From NCBI GenBank assembly GCA_040437565.1, contig JBDOQK010000003.1, positions 806,001 to 870,000 on the forward strand: a stretch of DNA of 64,000 bases, written 5' to 3'. A program made the position numbers and the translations under genes. This document shows positions 54,749 to 64,000 of the stretch, in pieces (position 1 is the stretch's first letter; the number at the start of each line of letters is the position of its first letter). Origin of the DNA: Albugo candida. Its lineage: Eukaryota > Oomycota > Peronosporomycetes > Albuginales. The notes beneath the pieces are model-generated. The model had not been told where the DNA came from and did no database searches. It was given only the letters and a program-made list of their open reading frames with translations.

Positions 54749-55834
54749 ATGAGCGAATGCGAAGCAGTTTGCATAGCCAAACGGCCGAATGCATCCGATA
54801 CATTGAATGCAGAGAAAGAGAATTTGACAAATCAAGTACGACTATGCATCAAAGTGATCTCTCCAATTGTGCATCGTCTCTCGTTCTATGAAAAACACAC
54901 TGAAAAGATCTCACCGTTGGGACCGAATCACTTATCTCTGCCACAACTAATCAAAGCGATTGAGAAGAAGTTTCAATCCAACAACCTGTACGACAAAAAA
55001 TTTTCATTTATCGACTTGTTAGAGTAAGTCTCATGCGTACATCTAACCGATCATTTCACCGAGTCATTGCTTTACTGTGAGTAGACATTACAGCGGCGAT
55101 CTGCGCGAACTATTNNNNNNNNNNNNNNNNNNNNNNNNNNNNNNNNNNNNNNNNNNNNNNNNNNNNNNNNNNNNNNNNNNNNNNNNNNNNNNNNNNNNNN
55201 NNNNNNNNNNNNNNCCGAATCACTTATCTCTGCCACAACTAATCAAAGCGATTGAGAAGAAGTTTCAATCCAACAACCTGTACGACAAAAAATTGTCATT
55301 TATCGACTTGTTAGAGTAAGTCTCATCGCGTACATCTAACCGATCATTTCACCGAGTCATTGCTTTACTGTGAGTAGACATTACAGCGGCGATCTGCGCG
55401 AACTATTACCATTCTCATTTGTGGATCCGACAAAAACGTACACGCGGAATCTCATTGCGACAGACAACGAGTCGTACGCTTTAATAATGATCATATGGAA
55501 TCGTAATCGCTACAGTCCGATACACAATCACCCGTGTGATGGATGCTGGGTCAAGATAATTAGCGGAGCCATGAACGAAGTACAGTATCGGATCCAGCAG
55601 AATAAACTGTACGAAGTATCCAATATCATCCTGGATCGTGGTGTGACTTACATTGATGACTCAATGGGGCTCCACAAAGTAGGAAACCCTCGTCACGATC
55701 AGCTTGCTATCACACTTCATTTATACTCGCCTCCATTTGATACATGTCGGGTATGGACGGACGCAGAGAATTCCAATCAATCCTCGCTAGCAGATTCGTA
55801 TTATTTTAGTGTATTTGGCAAACCAATTACTTGA
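54749..55834 (+). CDS. CDO1: Cysteine dioxygenase
   Basis: Two exons, 54749-55023 and 55378-55834, after ignoring a 100-N gap and a partial second copy of the exon 1 end. The joined protein is 243 aa. Cupin motifs are intact: YTRNLI (substrate Arg), PIHNHPCDGCW (two Fe-binding His and the Cys of the Cys-Tyr cofactor) and MGLHKVGN (third His). LHLYSPPFDTC carries the cofactor Tyr. The enzyme oxidises L-cysteine to cysteine sulfinate in the cytosol. The first 60 residues are an N-terminal extension of low complexity, within the family's usual variation. The presence of both cofactor residues points to the high-activity eukaryotic type. Divergent from COX6A. Confidence 0.92.
54923..55407 (+). 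repeat. About 192-bp near-identical duplication flanking a 100-N gap (55115-55214)
   Basis: 54923-55114 and 55215-55407 match except for one substitution (ttttcatt versus ttgtcatt, Phe to Leu in CDO) and a one-base indel in the intron (catgcg versus catcgcg). Overlapping contig ends, perhaps from two haplotypes. Confidence 0.85.
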
Positions 55835-56027
55835 GAAAACAAAGTTTGACGCGTGCTGAATTGGGAGCATGTAGATGGTCAATGTTCTCACTGACCTGTC
55901 CTCACCAACTTCTTCACACTACCTGCTTCTACAGCTAACGCTTACAAGGCAGACACCAAAACGTGTGCCTGATGTATTCTAGAGATTGTCATTCGTCTAC
56001 TGAAAAAAATGTCTGTGGCGTCATGTA

Positions 56028-58950
56028 TCATGGATTCTCGGGGACCAATTTGTCGAAACAAAGCGCCAATGCGGACCGATACACACGTGATGGATGAGTA
56101 GCGAGCTTGTGCTTGGATCCCACCTGTAGCTTTTTCTCAATAAAGCTTGGACCGACAATCAGATTCCCTTCCAAGTCCAATGCGACTTCAGTCCCAATAT
56201 GTTGATACAAACCCCACTACAGTCAATTACTCATTCAAGCAATCTCAACGTTCAGATGGAAGAAATCAAACTTACAAATTTCGGGACTCCAGGCACAATG
56301 TCTCCGTCCATAACCACACGATAGCTGTTGGGTACGTGTCTGTTGTAATTTCTCACAAAGCTCGGATTGCCAACTCGTGGTCCTCCGAAATTGTACATCT
56401 CAACAGCGATGTCAAAGCTTACACTGAAATCATACGCGGCCAATATGGCTAATGTGCCTCCCATGCTATGTCCAGTGACATAAGTAGAGACTCCAGGATG
56501 CTCATCGAGTAATAATCGAACCACACGCTTGAGGTCCGAGCGTACCGTCATGTATGCTTGCCAAAATCCTATCGTCTCGCCTCAGAAAACCAAAACAGTA
56601 GGACGACTTGCGAGCACATACCGCTGTGAACACGAGGTAGAGCCATATCGAAAAGTGGGATTTTGGAAAGTATTCGTTTGAGTCGTCTTCTACAGCCGTC
56701 ATTCCGATTCGCTCTCTGTGATTTGATCCATAAGACTGTCTGATGAAAACGCAAATTACTTTTCCAATTCTGTCGACTGGAAGTCCCACGAAATGCCACT
56801 ACCAAACGATTCTTTGTGGCATTATAAGCGATAAGGACGTGGGTGTCCACTACCGCATTTCGAAGTTGTGCGATCAACTCGAAGCCGTATGGCTCTAGAT
56901 TGATTTCTCCATACCCAGATTCTGATGGTTGACCAGGAGAATCGAAATACGCTTGCCAAGCGAGCTCCAACAGCCACAAAGCCGTCTCGATGCAAAATGA
57001 GTCGGGTCTTGTCATAGACGAAGAGCCAACTTGAGATTCTTCTCGGATCTTGATGGATGCAGTACGAGTCTTTGTACCGTTTGTTTGACAGCTTGGTGGA
57101 AGGTGAACGTATAAGAGGAGATACACGTAGATAGAGAGAAAGATAAATTGCCCCAACGATGATTGACCAACGTCAAGCTCCAGGAAGGTCTCGATGGCGT
57201 TTTGGAGAAAGGCCTCATACCCGATAAGATACCATACTTGCAAAAGACTCCAATAGCGAAAAGTGGTCATCACAAGAACATACGAGAGAATCAGGATAGA
57301 TTCCAGAATCAGAAAGCGATATGAAAGCTGCTGGTACCGTGTCGACATGTAGGGAACTGATTTTAGATATGACGCTGTTTTCCAGCTCAATTGCACAGCC
57401 CAAAAGACCCAATAGAGGAGCATTGTGAGACGAATAAAACCCAACATGACGAATAAAGTCTTGTAGACAATTTCACAAGCTTGGAGTACTGTTGTCGAGG
57501 AATTTAGTCCAAATAGAGCCATACATAAGGTGATGATGAAGAGTGATATACCAAATGAGAACTTTTGTACCCTCATTCGTGATTGCAGATCGACTAACTG
57601 CAGCCAGCCAACATAGAAAAAGGACTCCGCAAACGCTTGGCAGCATGCCACTGATTGACGTAATCGAGGATTTGTAGAGTAGCCCGAGTCGATGATGAGA
57701 GAGATTGGATTTTGCCAGAATAGGAGAACAACGCCGAGAAAAAGAGTCCATTTCTGAGCTGATAATAGTGCCCACCAACTGCCGCTGAATCGCAATACGC
57801 TTATCAACCAGCATGGAAGTGCTATACTGGTAAATACTAAAAGAATGGCGCGCATGAGTAGTTCGCTGAATTCGAATGACGCTTTGCTGTTGATAGGAAT
57901 GTGAGACAAGAGTGATATTATTGCGACACTATAGAGGCATTCCTACGGGTAAATAAGCTTGTAGATGACCCGGCTGCCAATGAGGTTCGGATATCTTCCA
58001 TAAAAGCGTATTTGGATGAGATAAGACTGTTGTAGACCTGAAAACTATCAATACGAATAGGAGTGAGCTGTGGTACCGTTTATGCAAAAGTGCTTACAGA
58101 GTGCTGAGGAAGTTCGATGAGTTTTGCTTCTTCGCATCCGCTCTCCGGAAGGCAACTGATCCAAGCGGTTTGGTTGGATTCGAATGCGATTTGCTTCTTT
58201 ATGGTCGCATTATCATCGGACAACTCGTACAGACTCCATTCAAAGTCTAAAACGAAAGCATTTTTCAATCGAAGAAAGTCCGTGTGGGACAATCGAGTAG
58301 GTCTTGAAGCCAGCAGTTTGACTTGATCTGTTCGGATATTCAGACTGATACCACCTCCAAACCGGAGAACGTCGTGCAATTTGGCTGACCATACCGCGAC
58401 ATCTCGTTTCGTGTCAATACGAGTGCATGGAATCCCATTCTGATCGCTCCTCCACGCAAATGGTTCGCTGCAGAGATCGCCTGAAAATGCTGTCGTCTAA
58501 AGTATAAGACGCCTATGAATGGAGTGATTGCACGCTTACATAGCACTAACGCACCTCTGAAAGGTATCCCTCGCTCTGTAGGTATGGTAATAGCAATGCA
58601 AAAGCGAATGCAACGTACGCAATCCATACGATCGTTGTGGCCAAAGTCGACGAAAGTGTTTCGAGTCGAATTTTCGGACGTATCGAATTATTGTCACACC
58701 TTTTAGTCAAAAGCCCATCTCTTTTATGCTCAGACGTATGTGAAATACGCTTTTGAATCTCAAAATTATCGCGATACAGTTCGGAAGAAGCGTATTCTGA
58801 CGTCTGTGTAAGCGTTAAACGAAAGCTTTTCTCTGTTTCTTTCTCTGCAGCGAGAAGACCCGATGACATTTCATTATCTGACGAGTCTTCAAAGCGTGTA
58901 TACGGTCTCGAATGTTGTTCTGCTAGCCAAAGCGTTCGCCACCAGCTCAT
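56028..58950 (-). CDS. DAGL-like class 3 lipase with multispan N-terminal membrane domain
   Basis: Five exons (58950-58555, 58496-58098, 57942-56622, 56568-56276, 56216-56028) join in frame to 865 aa. The N-terminus is cytosolic and charged, then one helix (TTIVWIAYVAFAFALLLPYL), a predicted luminal domain with Cys residues, and seven or so helices. The C-terminal catalytic domain has RLVVAFRGTSS (oxyanion strand), the nucleophile elbow VTGHSMGG (about Ser740), Asp in MDGDIVPG and His in YQHIGTEVALD. This triad and membrane-helices-then-lipase order resemble diacylglycerol lipases. The 155-nt intron before exon 3 contains a second possible acceptor, but using it brings in a stop. The luminal domain between the first helix and the membrane bundle is not recognised. 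Confidence 0.82.
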
Positions 58951-59409
58951 TTTCGTGGCATTAATGTGTTCAAATAGAACAGCTTTACAAACAATTTTTG
59001 TCCAGTTGGATGTAAAACCGGTCAACTATCGCATTTCTACGCAAAATAACACTACGTTTACAGCGCATTCACTCGACATTCTTCGTGTATATAAGCTAAT
59101 GCCTTGGTGTGCGTCAAGTCATTGTGAAGATTAGCTCGATTTTGACGCTTTTGCAGCGATTTTCAAGTCGGGAATGAGATCAAGTAGCGCGCTTCATAGA
59201 GACGTAAGAATGATACTTCGATCGACTCATATACTCCAAATCTCCCAACAAATATATTGACATGAAAAGTGCTTCAGGCTGTAATGTGAGCCTTTCCGAC
59301 CTCCGCGACTCATTTGAAACCTCGCAATACCGACTTTGATTCTCTATAGCCGCGTTGATGTCGAATGTATCCTTAAATAAGCGCAATCGACTGTGAAAAG
59401 ACACGAAGG
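58951..59409. other. Divergent intergenic region, 459 bp
   Basis: Between the lipase and TPLATE-like start codons. A minus-strand open frame (59180-59446) overlaps it and the TPLATE exon 1. A plus-strand ATG at 59174 is followed after ten codons by a good donor (gtaaga), which could be a 5' exon, but no in-frame join to the next gene was found. Treated as promoter DNA. Confidence 0.45.
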
Positions 59410-62400
59410 ATGCAAGACAGCAATGCACACAATGATGTGCTTTCAAACTCTAAAAAAATTCTTCCCAAAGCGCAAAAGCTCTTATTGCTCGCTTCCGTTC
59501 GCAACGACTCACTCACACTGAGAGAGTATCGCAATGTCTTAGCGGTACGCCACCGCTTTTCAATTGCCATATTCTTCTCACTTTTGATCGCAGGAATGCC
59601 TTCAACCTGAGGCGTCCGCAAACCTTAAAGCTATCGGCTTCCAATTAGCGCATCAGAGCCCAACCTGTTCGACCAGCGCTACTTGGAACATAGTAATGGA
59701 GGCGTTGATCACCGAACTTGCGTCTTCCGAAGATACCTCCGTCCTAAAACACGCGATTCCCCTTTTCGATATCCTTCCCGTAATCGCTCTGATTGAATTC
59801 GTAATGGCGAGCGAGAAAGAACCGATGAATAAATTCCGAAATGTACTTTTGCACGCGGATCCACATATTCACTGTCTCGCAATCGCTGTATTGACACGAT
59901 TATCGATCAGAATAGCGTGCAGCCTTGCTGATGAGATCCTCCAAAGCTTCCCATTCGAATCTCACGAAGCGCGAATTATCTGCCAGCAGGATATCAATCT
60001 GATCCTCATCGATATCCATAAGCTCATATTCCAAGATCTCTTCGCTTCGAATAATTCCGTTCGATCGGAAGCTTTTACGGCAATGTCAAATCTCTTTTCT
60101 CAAAGTGCTCTTTTTCAGCAATCTTTTCCAAAAGAGACGAAATCCTCATCAAGCTATCGTGCAGAGGCACTGGCATTGAATGATTTGGTGTGTCTGGTTC
60201 TCAGAGAAGCGTGTCCTGCCATCTGCAGTCTCGTAAGAAGCGCAGATACATTGCCTGACGAGAGGAAAGCTGACGGAATGTATTGGCTTGCGATGGTGTT
60301 GGGCTTCCTCATGGACCGCACAGGGGCCCGTTGTCCCGGCATTAGCGTTCCATACCTCACGGTGGATTACGATAATGACGTCGAGGTCTCTCAGATGGAA
60401 GGCGCTGAGGAAGAACTCGCTCAACCATCGACCCAGCGTCTTCGTATGGATCAATTCGCACACGATTTTCTCTCTGTAAAGCTTTATTCGATCCTCAGAT
60501 ATGCGTCATTGCTTCAAGCCAGTGTCATCTGTCGTGCCAGTTTCCACCTTTTGCTTCACCCGCTGCTTGAATTCTCCCGATTCCAAATGGCTCGTCCCCT
60601 TTTGAATCATCTCATTACTCAATGTCATCATCAAGAAACCATCAAAGCGAAAGAAGAAATGGCAAAAATGCTCTTCCACACATTTCTATGGCTTTCAGCT
60701 TCCGACTGCGTACAAGCTTTTCCACAGACTTTGGACGCCTTACTACTTGTTGATAGAGAAAGGTACCAGATCGCTCTCATCAATCAATAAGGCTTGTATC
60801 GTGAGTATCGTGCTGCTACTTGTAGAGAGGAGTCTTATTTCGTACCGCTTTTGATCCATGGAATCGTCTTGAGAGCGATCTGTCAGAGTGAACTTGTGCT
60901 ACTAAAGCTTCTGTATGGATTGGACCTATTTCAGAGATTTTGCAGTGAGAATACCACAAAAGCTATTTCTCTGTCGGCAACATGTGCACTTGACCAATTA
61001 TTGCAGGCTCATATCACGATCCCAGCCGCTCTGAGGAAGCGAGGCCTTGCTGAGGATTCCAAAGCTCTCGAAAACATTCCAGCTTCTCAGATTCTAGTGC
61101 TTGAGTCCTTTTTTCGACTGTTGTATCCATTCCCTGAGTCAAAATTATTCGACATCCACCACCTCCAAAATGGCTTCATGGCGCTTCTTATGGATCATTT
61201 TTGCCATATCTTATCGGGTACACAAAGCCCATTCCAAGAATCGCTTCAATTGATGGCTAATCTGCTTGATGCAAACGCGTATCCGCATATTTCATCTCAA
61301 AAAGCTCGATTACAACTGGTGAGTCTCGCCATTCGAATGATCCCCCAATTTCAAACAATTTCGGCTCCTTTGCTTCTCACATATCTTGAGCATGAATTTG
61401 GCCTGCTTCAGACTGCTTTTGACGCGAACGAGCCAGCTATTGACTTTTTCAATAAGCCAAATAGAAAGAATCCGTTCTTCGACACTGAAGATCACCTCGA
61501 AATCGTATCGTCGATGGTAACGTGCATAAAGCTTCTGACAATGATTCAGCCATCTATGCGTATGCAAACCACAAAGATCTCGACACAAATAGCTTCCATT
61601 ATGGCCAGCAAGCGTGAAGAGCACATGTGCGTTGAAAACCTCGAGTGATCTCTTAGGCTGAATTCGGTCTGATAGGTTCCTCACACAAATCGAATCACAG
61701 GTGCAGCCATCAGTGCATGCTACAAGCCCGTACCTTCACGATTGGTTTCTTCACTGTGGTTCCTCGTCAATTTTCAATCTGGCTCCTCTCTTTGCATGCG
61801 ATCCTTTCAGCTCAGATCGAGCGCTTGCATGGGAGCAAGACTCAGTGGTTGTTAGCGGTAGTAATGATCCTCTGAGTATCGCAGTCTCCTATCGACATGC
61901 TGATCCAAGCCAGCGAAATCGTATCACGCTTATTGTGTCGGCTTGCAATTGTACCAATTTTGAGATGAGTGACGTTGAGCTCTTCATTCGGTACAGCGCG
62001 AATGTGTCGTATGAATCCAAATGCAATGATCTCGTGCTTACTATTCGACCCCACGCATATGGAGCAGCATTGTTACCGAATGGAACCATCAGAATTGAAC
62101 GAAACTTCCATGTGCATCAATTCAGTCGGCCCACATTCGGATTCCAGCTTGTGTTCAAGGAAGACTCAACGACCGATCAGGAGAGTATCGCTGTAGTAGA
62201 AAGAATAAAGCTGGCTGCGTGTGATCCATTCATAGTTGGCTTTGATGCTTTTTTAAGGCTGAAAGATGAAGTGGCAGCGCCATCGGCATCAGTCTTCCGT
62301 GTCATGTGGCAAGGGTGCGTCCATTGTCGGTTGATTCGATTTCTTTGCTCATGAAAATTGAATTGTAGCGCGGACGATCGATTTGCGTTTTCTGTTGTTT

Positions 62401-62903
62401 CCACAGCCTTAGAATCGACATCATCGCTCTCGTTTGCTCAGACGCTGATCAACGACTGTAAGGCTTGTGTGCACATCCTTCCCGATCTCTTGATCGACTC
62501 GGCTTCTCATATTCACGTACTTTTTCTTCATCTGTTTTCCTTTGTCTTTAGACGTAATCGTTGTGTGTAGATCGCATACATTGCTCAAACGCAATGGAAA
62601 TCACGTATTCTTGGATCCCTTGTGCTGACAGCACGAAAGAATGCGACGAAAAATAGCGTTATAGAATGGATTGGGTCACTCGAAGTTCGTAGCTCTAAAT
62701 CGGTGATTTTCGAGCTACAGAGTGCTCCTGAAGCCTGCCTGCGAATTTTCGTATCGAATCATGTACGACTGGACCAACCGCAGGCTCACGCAGCCGAACC
62801 GTTTGAGACACTTGTGCATGAGAATGTGCTCAAATCGAGACCACAGCCTCACAAAAAGGTCGACGAGGAAATGCTAGAGGACATGTCGACTGCTGTGCCG
62901 TAG
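59410..62903 (+). CDS. TPLATE-like large subunit of the TSET/TPLATE trafficking complex
   Basis: Six exons (59410-59544, 59594-60762, 60826-61626, 61676-62314, 62369-62516, 62571-62903) join in frame to 1074 aa. Roughly the first 680 residues are alpha-helical and HEAT-like, as in adaptor large subunits. The C-terminal part is an appendage-like beta region. Landmarks resemble plant TPLATE: VSGSNDPLSIAVSY then RITLIVSACNCTNFEMSDVE (compare GSSDP and the following strand), a helix preceding VFRVMWQ, and IAYIAQTQWKSRILGSLVLT near the end. Plant TPLATE acts in endocytosis as part of an octameric complex; in Dictyostelium the complex is TSET. Assignment is from remembered similarity and domain order, so another adaptor-like family remains possible. 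It converges on recA with 62 bp between stops. Confidence 0.7.
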
Positions 62904-62965
62904 GTCAAAGCATTGAAATCCCGGAAAGTGAAGCAATAGTATATGGAAATTGTACTTTGACTGCA

Positions 62966-64000
62966 TTAAGAACTGATCACACTTTCCTGTTCCTCTTTCA
63001 CTGCAGCGTTCTCGCTATCGTCAGTCCCTTCTTGTTCCATGTCTGCGAGCGCTGGCTCTTCAAAAAGCGTATCACGCAAGCTCTGTTCTATCTTCTTTGC
63101 AATATCTTCATGTAATTCCAAAAAGGCTTTGGCTTTTGCTCGGCCTTGACCCATGGGAGCTATTCAGTGCGCTCACCTCAGGTTTGTGAAATGAAGTTTA
63201 TAGCAAGAGAACCTTACCTTCATTTTCGACAAGAGAGTACCAGGCTCCCGACCGATTTATTAATCCGTGTTGTGTCCCCAAATCCAGCTACAAAGTATGC
63301 CTCAGACTCTCAGATCTCAATATATACGCTGACATCTCACCAATTCTGACATTCGATCGATTCCTTTACCGTAAATCATATCAAAACGAGCAATTTTGAA
63401 TGGTGAAGCGAGCTTGTTTTTGGCAACCTTGACGACCGTCTCATTCCCAATGATAGCATCCCCTTGCTTTATTTGTGTCTGACGGCGAATATCCAGTCGA
63501 ACAGAGGCGTAATATCGCAAGGCTGTGCCACCGGATGTGACTTCCGGCGAGCCAAAAATGACGCCAACTTTTTGACGTATCTGATTGAGGAAAATAAGAG
63601 TACAATGTGATTTCGATAAGGAGCCGGTGAGTTTACGAAGAGCCTGACTCATAAGTCTCGCTTGCAATGCGATTTGTTGGTCACCCATTTCTCCTTCTAA
63701 TTCTGCACGTGGAACTAGTGCAGCAACACTGTCCAACACGACCAAATCCACTGCACCAGAGCGTATTAATGTATCTGTAATTTCAAGTGCTTGTTCACCA
63801 GAGTCAGGTTGTGACACATACAAATCTTCAATATTGACGCCTAATGCTTTGGCGTAATGTGCGTCAATTGCATGTTCGGCATCGATGAAAGCGCAGACGG
63901 CTTCATCCTACAGCATTTGATCAATCATATGGAAAAACGCTGTGAGCGGAAAAATCGTGTAACCTTTTTTTGAGCCTGAGCGATGCAGCTGAGCGCTAAC
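62966..64000 (-). CDS. recA: Bacterial-type RecA recombinase, organelle-targeted by inference (5' end outside window)
   Basis: Four coding segments are visible: 64000-63964 (partial), 63907-63341, 63287-63218, 63159-62966. They join in frame. Matches to bacterial RecA are strong: [63 protein letters not shown] (Walker B), [16 protein letters not shown] (loop region), [31 protein letters not shown] and [11 protein letters not shown] at the end. The Walker A and N-terminus, including any transit peptide, lie beyond base 64000. This is not RAD51. Nuclear recA genes in eukaryotes usually come from the mitochondrial or plastid ancestor and act in organelle DNA repair. The acidic Glu-rich tail resembles the regulatory tail of bacterial RecA. 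Confidence 0.93.

Noticed and set aside
59180-59446. 88-codon minus-strand frame upstream of the lipase
   Set aside because: No ATG start at its 5' end, no homology and overlap with TPLATE exon 1; kept only as a note on the intergenic region.

Overview
This is nuclear DNA of a gene-dense eukaryote, most likely an oomycete; a white rust such as Albugo would fit. That placement is an inference. It rests on very small introns (mostly about 45-65 nt, GT-AG), intergenic gaps often under 100 bp, moderate AT richness, flagellar genes (BBS4, a p25-alpha/TPPP protein), an exo-beta-1,3-glucanase-like GH5, and a bacterial-type RecA that carries spliceosomal introns. I saw no transposon, tRNA, rRNA or CRISPR array.

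Layout. 1-15443 (minus): intronless midasin MDN1, running off the left edge before its MIDAS domain. 15525-20551 (plus): PWP1 and UPF1. 20989-24019 (minus): a nine-exon gene that reads as one F-box + CDK-like kinase + cyclin polypeptide. 24859-26800 (plus): FKBP isomerase with an N-terminal zinc finger and C-terminal TPRs. 26854-29687 (minus): Tudor-SN (SND1). 30129-34265 (plus): GH5 glucanase, BBS4 and an unknown conserved-looking protein. 34293-36768 (minus): endonuclease V and a Tweety-like membrane protein. 36769-38120: the largest stretch without a confident gene. 38121-44669: TPPP-like, a small membrane protein, a DDX59-like helicase with HIT finger, a zinc-ribbon protein, a stand-alone Niemann-Pick C1 N-terminal domain protein and a LicD/fukutin-like transferase. 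44749-48354 (minus): USP7 without a TRAF/MATH domain. 48671-54037 (plus): Dsc3-like UBL membrane protein, a BED-finger/6-pyruvoyl-tetrahydropterin-synthase fusion and a DBP2/DDX5 helicase with a long intron. 54226-58950: COX6A, cysteine dioxygenase and a DAGL-like lipase. 59410-62903 (plus): a TPLATE-like TSET subunit. 62966-64000 (minus): recA, 5' end outside the window.

The genes are a housekeeping mosaic rather than one pathway. Themes are 60S ribosome biogenesis (MDN1 and PWP1, divergent over 81 bp), RNA metabolism (UPF1, SND1, DDX59-like, DBP2), ubiquitin and cell cycle (F-box/CDK/cyclin fusion, USP7, Dsc3-like), membrane traffic (TPLATE-like, BBS4, NPC1-NTD) and DNA maintenance (endonuclease V, RecA).

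Exon joins were worked out by hand from splice sites and reading frame. For every multi-exon gene given here the summed coding length is divisible by three (for partial recA, its complete exons), which is the main support for the models.

Assembly note. Six gaps of exactly 100 N are each flanked by a direct copy of the same sequence (7, 384, 133, 26, 128 and about 192 bp). These look like overlapping contig ends that were not merged. Removing the N run and one copy restores an open frame in each of the four coding genes where the gap lies inside the coding region.
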